Positions 61,126-64,000 of a DNA stretch of 64,000 nucleotides are shown here, one piece after another; the stretch's first letter is position 1; the number at the start of each line of letters is the position of its first letter. A program made the position numbers and the translations under genes. The DNA comes from Paraburkholderia metrosideri (GTDB taxonomy: Bacteria > Pseudomonadota > Gammaproteobacteria > Burkholderiales > Burkholderiaceae): assembly GCF_904848625.1 (NCBI RefSeq), contig NZ_CAJHCP010000015.1, positions 62,001 through 126,000 of the forward strand, read 5' to 3'. The notes beneath the pieces are model-generated. The model was not told where the DNA came from. It searched no databases and worked only from the letters and a program-made list of their open reading frames with translations.

Positions 61126-61613
61126 CGCGACGATATCGGGTTTGAGGTGGATCGTTGATCCACTTCATTTCGCCGGATAGATCGGTATGCCTAACTAAAG
61201 CGCACGCAACCTGGCCCGATCGGCGTGGCGGAATATCGCGGCGCCAATCGTCTCACGAGACGGACAAATATCCTCTTCATCTATCGCTGTCGCGACACCC
61301 GCTCCTGCGAATTCTTGGCGCAGATTTCAGACCGTTACGCTTTCTGTAAGCCGGCCTCGGTATATTGAGTGCCGGCCTTCGCGGACCCATGCAACCAGCG
61401 GGTGTCTGCGTATCTTTCGGGCACGGAAACACGGCTAGCCTGACTGCAAATCTGTCGCGGTAATTTCTCTCTCCGGCTCATATTTTTTGTCATCGGTAAC
61501 GCCGGTACGAACGTTAGAGAGAGTGACCGACTCGACAATGTCGGATATCCGACGAATTCCCGACATCTTCATTACATTTCAATTCAGTTTTCTTCCGCGT
61601 GAACACGATCCCC
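61126..61613. other. 488-bp region upstream of the beta-propeller gene
   Basis: Contains the terminator at 61145-61170 and a loose GC stem around 61350-61376. No gene or known RNA recognised. Confidence 0.45.
61145..61170 (+). terminator. Terminator of the hydroxyacid dehydrogenase
   Basis: GTGGATC and GATCCAC form a perfect 7-bp stem with loop GTT, extended by a weaker AG/TT pair and followed by TTCATTT. It starts 20 bp past the stop. Confidence 0.65.
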
Positions 61614-62624
61614 ATGCCATTTTCTATCGTTTCCATTAAACGGATCGGAGCGCTCGCCGCATCGTTGTGCGGCATGCTGGCCATCACGAATAGCGCGTAT
61701 GCCGCCGACCGGGTGATCGTGCTCGATTCCGGCGAGGCGCAACTCACGTTGATCGATCCCGTCACGCACAAGGTTGTCGGCACCGAGCCGACCGGCAAGG
61801 AGCCGCATCACCTGATGATCACGCCTGACGGCAATTCGCTGATCGTCGCCGATTCGGTGTCGAACAATCTGATGTTCGTCGACCCGCACAGCGGCAAGGT
61901 GCAACGCACCGTGCAGGATATCGAGGACCCGTATCAACTGGGCTTTTCTCCCGATCACAAGTGGTTCGTGACGGCCGCGCTGCGGATGGACCGCGTCGAT
62001 ATCTACCGCTATGACGGCGCGAATATGACGCTGGCCAAACATATCGGGCTGGCGAAGACACCGAGCCATATGACGTTTGCTTCCGATAACCGCACGGTAT
62101 TCGTCACGCTGCAGGATTCCGGCGAACTCGCTGCGATCGATCTGCCGACACAGACCGTGCTGTGGAAAATGCCCGTCGGCAAGGAACCCGCCGGTCTGTG
62201 GATGACGCCTGGCGACCGTTACCTGCTGGTGGGCATGACCGGCGAAGACGATGTCACCGTGGTGGACTGGCGCAAGCAGCAGATCGTCAAGAAAATCCAT
62301 ACCGGCCGCGGCGCCCATAACTTCCGCAATCTCGACGACGGCAAGCATGTGGTGGTGTCGAATCGCGTGGACAGCACGATCAGTATCATCGACTACACGA
62401 CGCTCACGAATAGCGGCGATATCACCGGCCTGATGCCTGGACCGGACGATATGGAACTGACTCCGGACAAGCACTATCTATGGGTCGGGTTCCGCTTCGC
62501 GCGGCACGTCGGCGTGATCGATATGACCACCCACAAGCTGATCGACACGATTGCGGTTGGCCGCTCGCCGCACGGTATTTTCTTCGACAACCGTGCACCG
62601 GTAGTGTCGCCGAATCCTGACTAA
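61614..62624 (+). CDS. Exported YVTN/YncE-like beta-propeller protein
   Basis: 336 residues: a signal peptide of about 30 (LAITNSAYA before ADRVIVLDS) and a propeller of repeated blades, each with ...VTHKVVGT, DPHSGKVQRT or DMTTHKLIDTIAVGRSPHG strands typical of YVTN repeats. Such proteins are periplasmic and often bind partners or redox cofactors. A GTG at 61599 in frame is an alternative start. The sterol-desaturase-like gene starts 83 bp downstream on the same strand, so they may be co-transcribed. Function unknown. Confidence 0.8.
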   Translation: MPFSIVSIKRIGALAASLCGMLAITNSAYAADRVIVLDSGEAQLTLIDPVTHKVVGTEPTGKEPHHLMITPDGNSLIVADSVSNNLMFVDPHSGKVQRTVQDIEDPYQLGFSPDHKWFVTAALRMDRVDIYRYDGANMTLAKHIGLAKTPSHMTFASDNRTVFVTLQDSGELAAIDLPTQTVLWKMPVGKEPAGLWMTPGDRYLLVGMTGEDDVTVVDWRKQQIVKKIHTGRGAHNFRNLDDGKHVVVSNRVDSTISIIDYTTLTNSGDITGLMPGPDDMELTPDKHYLWVGFRFARHVGVIDMTTHKLIDTIAVGRSPHGIFFDNRAPVVSPNPD

Positions 62625-62707
62625 CCTGATTTATGCAGCAGAGGCAGGCTGTCTTGAAGCCGCTGCTCGATAAGCAGGTGCAGAACCGGTAAAACACGAG
62701 GCTTTTG

Positions 62708-63715
62708 ATGTTTCATGAAATCGTCGCACAACTCGACAACATGGTGTCCGCGCTGCAGACGCTGTTATATGTCGATGTCGTGCAACCGTTCTTCTATCGC
62801 TTTGGCCTGATGGGCTACGACGAAGACACCTATGACGCGTTGTACTGGGTGATCGTCGGCGTGCTGGAAATCGGCTTAACGTACCTCGCGTTACGACCGC
62901 TCGAAGCGCTGCGGCCCATCGAGCAGTGGCAGGACCGCAAGGCGTTGCGCGCGGATGTGATCTATACGTGGATCGCGAAGCTCGGCATCATCAACATTGC
63001 GTTTTTCTTCATGCTGCAGCCGCTGTTCGATCACTGGCAGAGTCTGATCGCGATCTACGGAATACCGAATATCGATCTCGACGGCCTCTGGCCGGGCGTA
63101 ACGGATCAGCCGGTGGTGTCGTTCCTGATCTACCTGGTGCTGCTCGATTTCGCCGGTTACTGGTATCACCGCTGGCAGCATCGCTTCGGCGTGTGGTGGG
63201 AATTGCACGCGGTGCATCACAGCCAGCAGCAGATGTCGCTGTGGGCCGATGACCGTAATCACTTTCTCGACGACATCATTCAGGCTGCGTTTTTTGCGTC
63301 GATCTCGCTATTCATCGGTGTGCAGCCGAACCAGTTTGTGGTACTGATCGCCGTCAGCAATTTCATGCAGAGCATCCAGCACGTCAATGCGCGTTTGCCG
63401 TACGGGTGGTTGCTGGAGCGGATGATCGTCAGCCCGATTTTTCATCGCCGTCATCATGCGATCGGATACGGGCATGAAGGTACGGCGTATGGCTGCAATT
63501 TCGGCGTGTTGTTTCCGTGGTGGGACATGATGTTCCGCACGGCATCGTGGAACCGTGCGGTCGAGCCGACCGGCATTCGCGATCAGTTGCCGGTGCCGGA
63601 TGGCTCAGCGCGCTCGTATGGCGACGGATTGATTGCGCAGCAGTGGCGCGCGTTTGGCCGGATCGTGCAGCGTTTGCGCGGGCAGAGGAAGTATGCGGGA
63701 GCGTCGGCGGAGTGA
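62708..63715 (+). CDS. Sterol desaturase/fatty acid hydroxylase family membrane enzyme
   Basis: 335-residue integral membrane di-iron enzyme. Three histidine boxes are intact: HRWQH, HAVHH and HRRHH, plus a GHEG turn. Four or more membrane helices lie between. Bacterial members hydroxylate or desaturate lipids, carotenoids or ornithine lipids. I chose the ATG at 62708; a TTG one codon earlier is possible. It pairs with the exported beta-propeller upstream, but a shared pathway is only inferred. Confidence 0.85.
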   Translation: MFHEIVAQLDNMVSALQTLLYVDVVQPFFYRFGLMGYDEDTYDALYWVIVGVLEIGLTYLALRPLEALRPIEQWQDRKALRADVIYTWIAKLGIINIAFFFMLQPLFDHWQSLIAIYGIPNIDLDGLWPGVTDQPVVSFLIYLVLLDFAGYWYHRWQHRFGVWWELHAVHHSQQQMSLWADDRNHFLDDIIQAAFFASISLFIGVQPNQFVVLIAVSNFMQSIQHVNARLPYGWLLERMIVSPIFHRRHHAIGYGHEGTAYGCNFGVLFPWWDMMFRTASWNRAVEPTGIRDQLPVPDGSARSYGDGLIAQQWRAFGRIVQRLRGQRKYAGASAE

Positions 63716-63726
63716 GCGTGGCGGGT

Positions 63727-63746
63727 CCGCCGCGTTGAGGCGGCGG
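63727..63746. terminator. GC hairpin between convergent desaturase and nrdJ genes
   Basis: CCGCCGC-GTTGAG-GCGGCGG, a 7-bp stem 11 bp past the desaturase stop. There is no T-run on either strand. Confidence 0.35.
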
Positions 63747-63767
63747 CCGGCCGTCAGATCTCTGGCG

Positions 63768-64000
63768 CTATCCGCATGCGCCGACTTCTCCGCACGCCGT
63801 ACAGAAGTCACACCCATCCTTGCGAATCACAGCGTTCGCGCCACACGAACCGCATTTGCGGCCCAGCATCATAGGTATGCCCTGGGCCGCAACCGGCTGC
63901 GTTGGCGGGCCAGATTCAGCCCCGGCCGGATGCGGACGAATCCCGAAATCCGCCGGCAACGCCGTCTCCGCTTTCATCTGCCCGCGCGGCAGACGCGCCA
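63768..64000 (-). CDS. nrdJ: C-terminal end of adenosylcobalamin-dependent ribonucleotide reductase (partial)
   Basis: Minus-strand gene running in from beyond the window; only the last 77 codons are visible, starting in frame at the right edge (ARLPRGQMKAETALPAD). The tail ends with cysteine pairs CGSCG, CDFC and TACGEVGACG, the thiol shuttle and zinc-ribbon tail typical of class II NrdJ of Burkholderiales. A methionine at 63977 is internal, not a start. NrdJ makes deoxyribonucleotides with vitamin B12. Identification rests on the tail alone. Confidence 0.7.
   Translation of the reverse strand, partial: ARLPRGQMKAETALPADFGIRPHPAGAESGPPTQPVAAQGIPMMLGRKCGSCGANAVIRKDGCDFCTACGEVGACG

Overview
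High-GC bacterial DNA, densely coded. The porin of Burkholderiales type, TRAP transporters, BetR-receiver protein, zwf and the C-terminal end of a B12-dependent ribonucleotide reductase suggest a soil or plant-associated Burkholderiaceae genome, most likely Paraburkholderia (inference; no rRNA is present to confirm it). I found no rRNA, tRNA, CRISPR array, transposase or phage genes.

Region 1 (177-15993) is a complete uronate/aldarate catabolic locus. A porin, a DctPQM TRAP transporter and a GudP-type MFS permease bring in uronates and aldarates. Uronate dehydrogenase, an SMP-30 lactonase and galactarate dehydratase make 5-keto-4-deoxyglucarate. That intermediate has two exits: KdgD plus a ketoglutarate-semialdehyde dehydrogenase to 2-oxoglutarate, and GarL plus tartronate-semialdehyde reductase to pyruvate and glycerate. 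A FadR-type GntR regulator lies inside the locus. A 16-bp motif, ATAnGTCRTCSTACAA or its reverse complement, recurs in the control regions and is the likely operator.

Region 2 (16338-26846) holds an SDR, a tautomerase, a class II aldolase, a urea-transporter-like protein and a DUF1089 protein. It also holds a four-gene operon (Baeyer-Villiger-type monooxygenase, SDR, PF10118 metal-dependent hydrolase, Asp-nucleophile alpha/beta hydrolase), preceded by a sulfonate/taurine-type binding protein and a MerR regulator.

Region 3 (26888-40084) is a mosaic of regulators and transporters: GNAT, RpiR, EamA, MocR, orphan TAXI binding protein, zinc-ribbon membrane protein, DHA2 efflux pump with divergent TetR, RraA-like protein, lone receiver protein, Zur and GST. 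It contains a striking 16-copy CCGCAAA tandem array.

Region 4 (40332-51325) has a NERD-helicase convergent with a phosphoribosyltransferase-HAD fusion, a signalling group (molybdopterin-domain-like periplasmic protein, hybrid histidine kinase, BetR-receiver protein), a hipBA toxin-antitoxin module with repeated upstream motifs, and an oxidoreductase paired with a C39-like peptidase.

Region 5 (51633-64000) contains zwf, a LysR gene, a ~0.7-kb inverted-repeat element, a zinc alcohol dehydrogenase with divergent AraC regulator, PhnA, a diguanylate cyclase with a duplicated sensor module, a 2-hydroxyacid dehydrogenase, a secreted beta-propeller with a sterol-desaturase-like membrane enzyme, and the 3' end of nrdJ running off the window.
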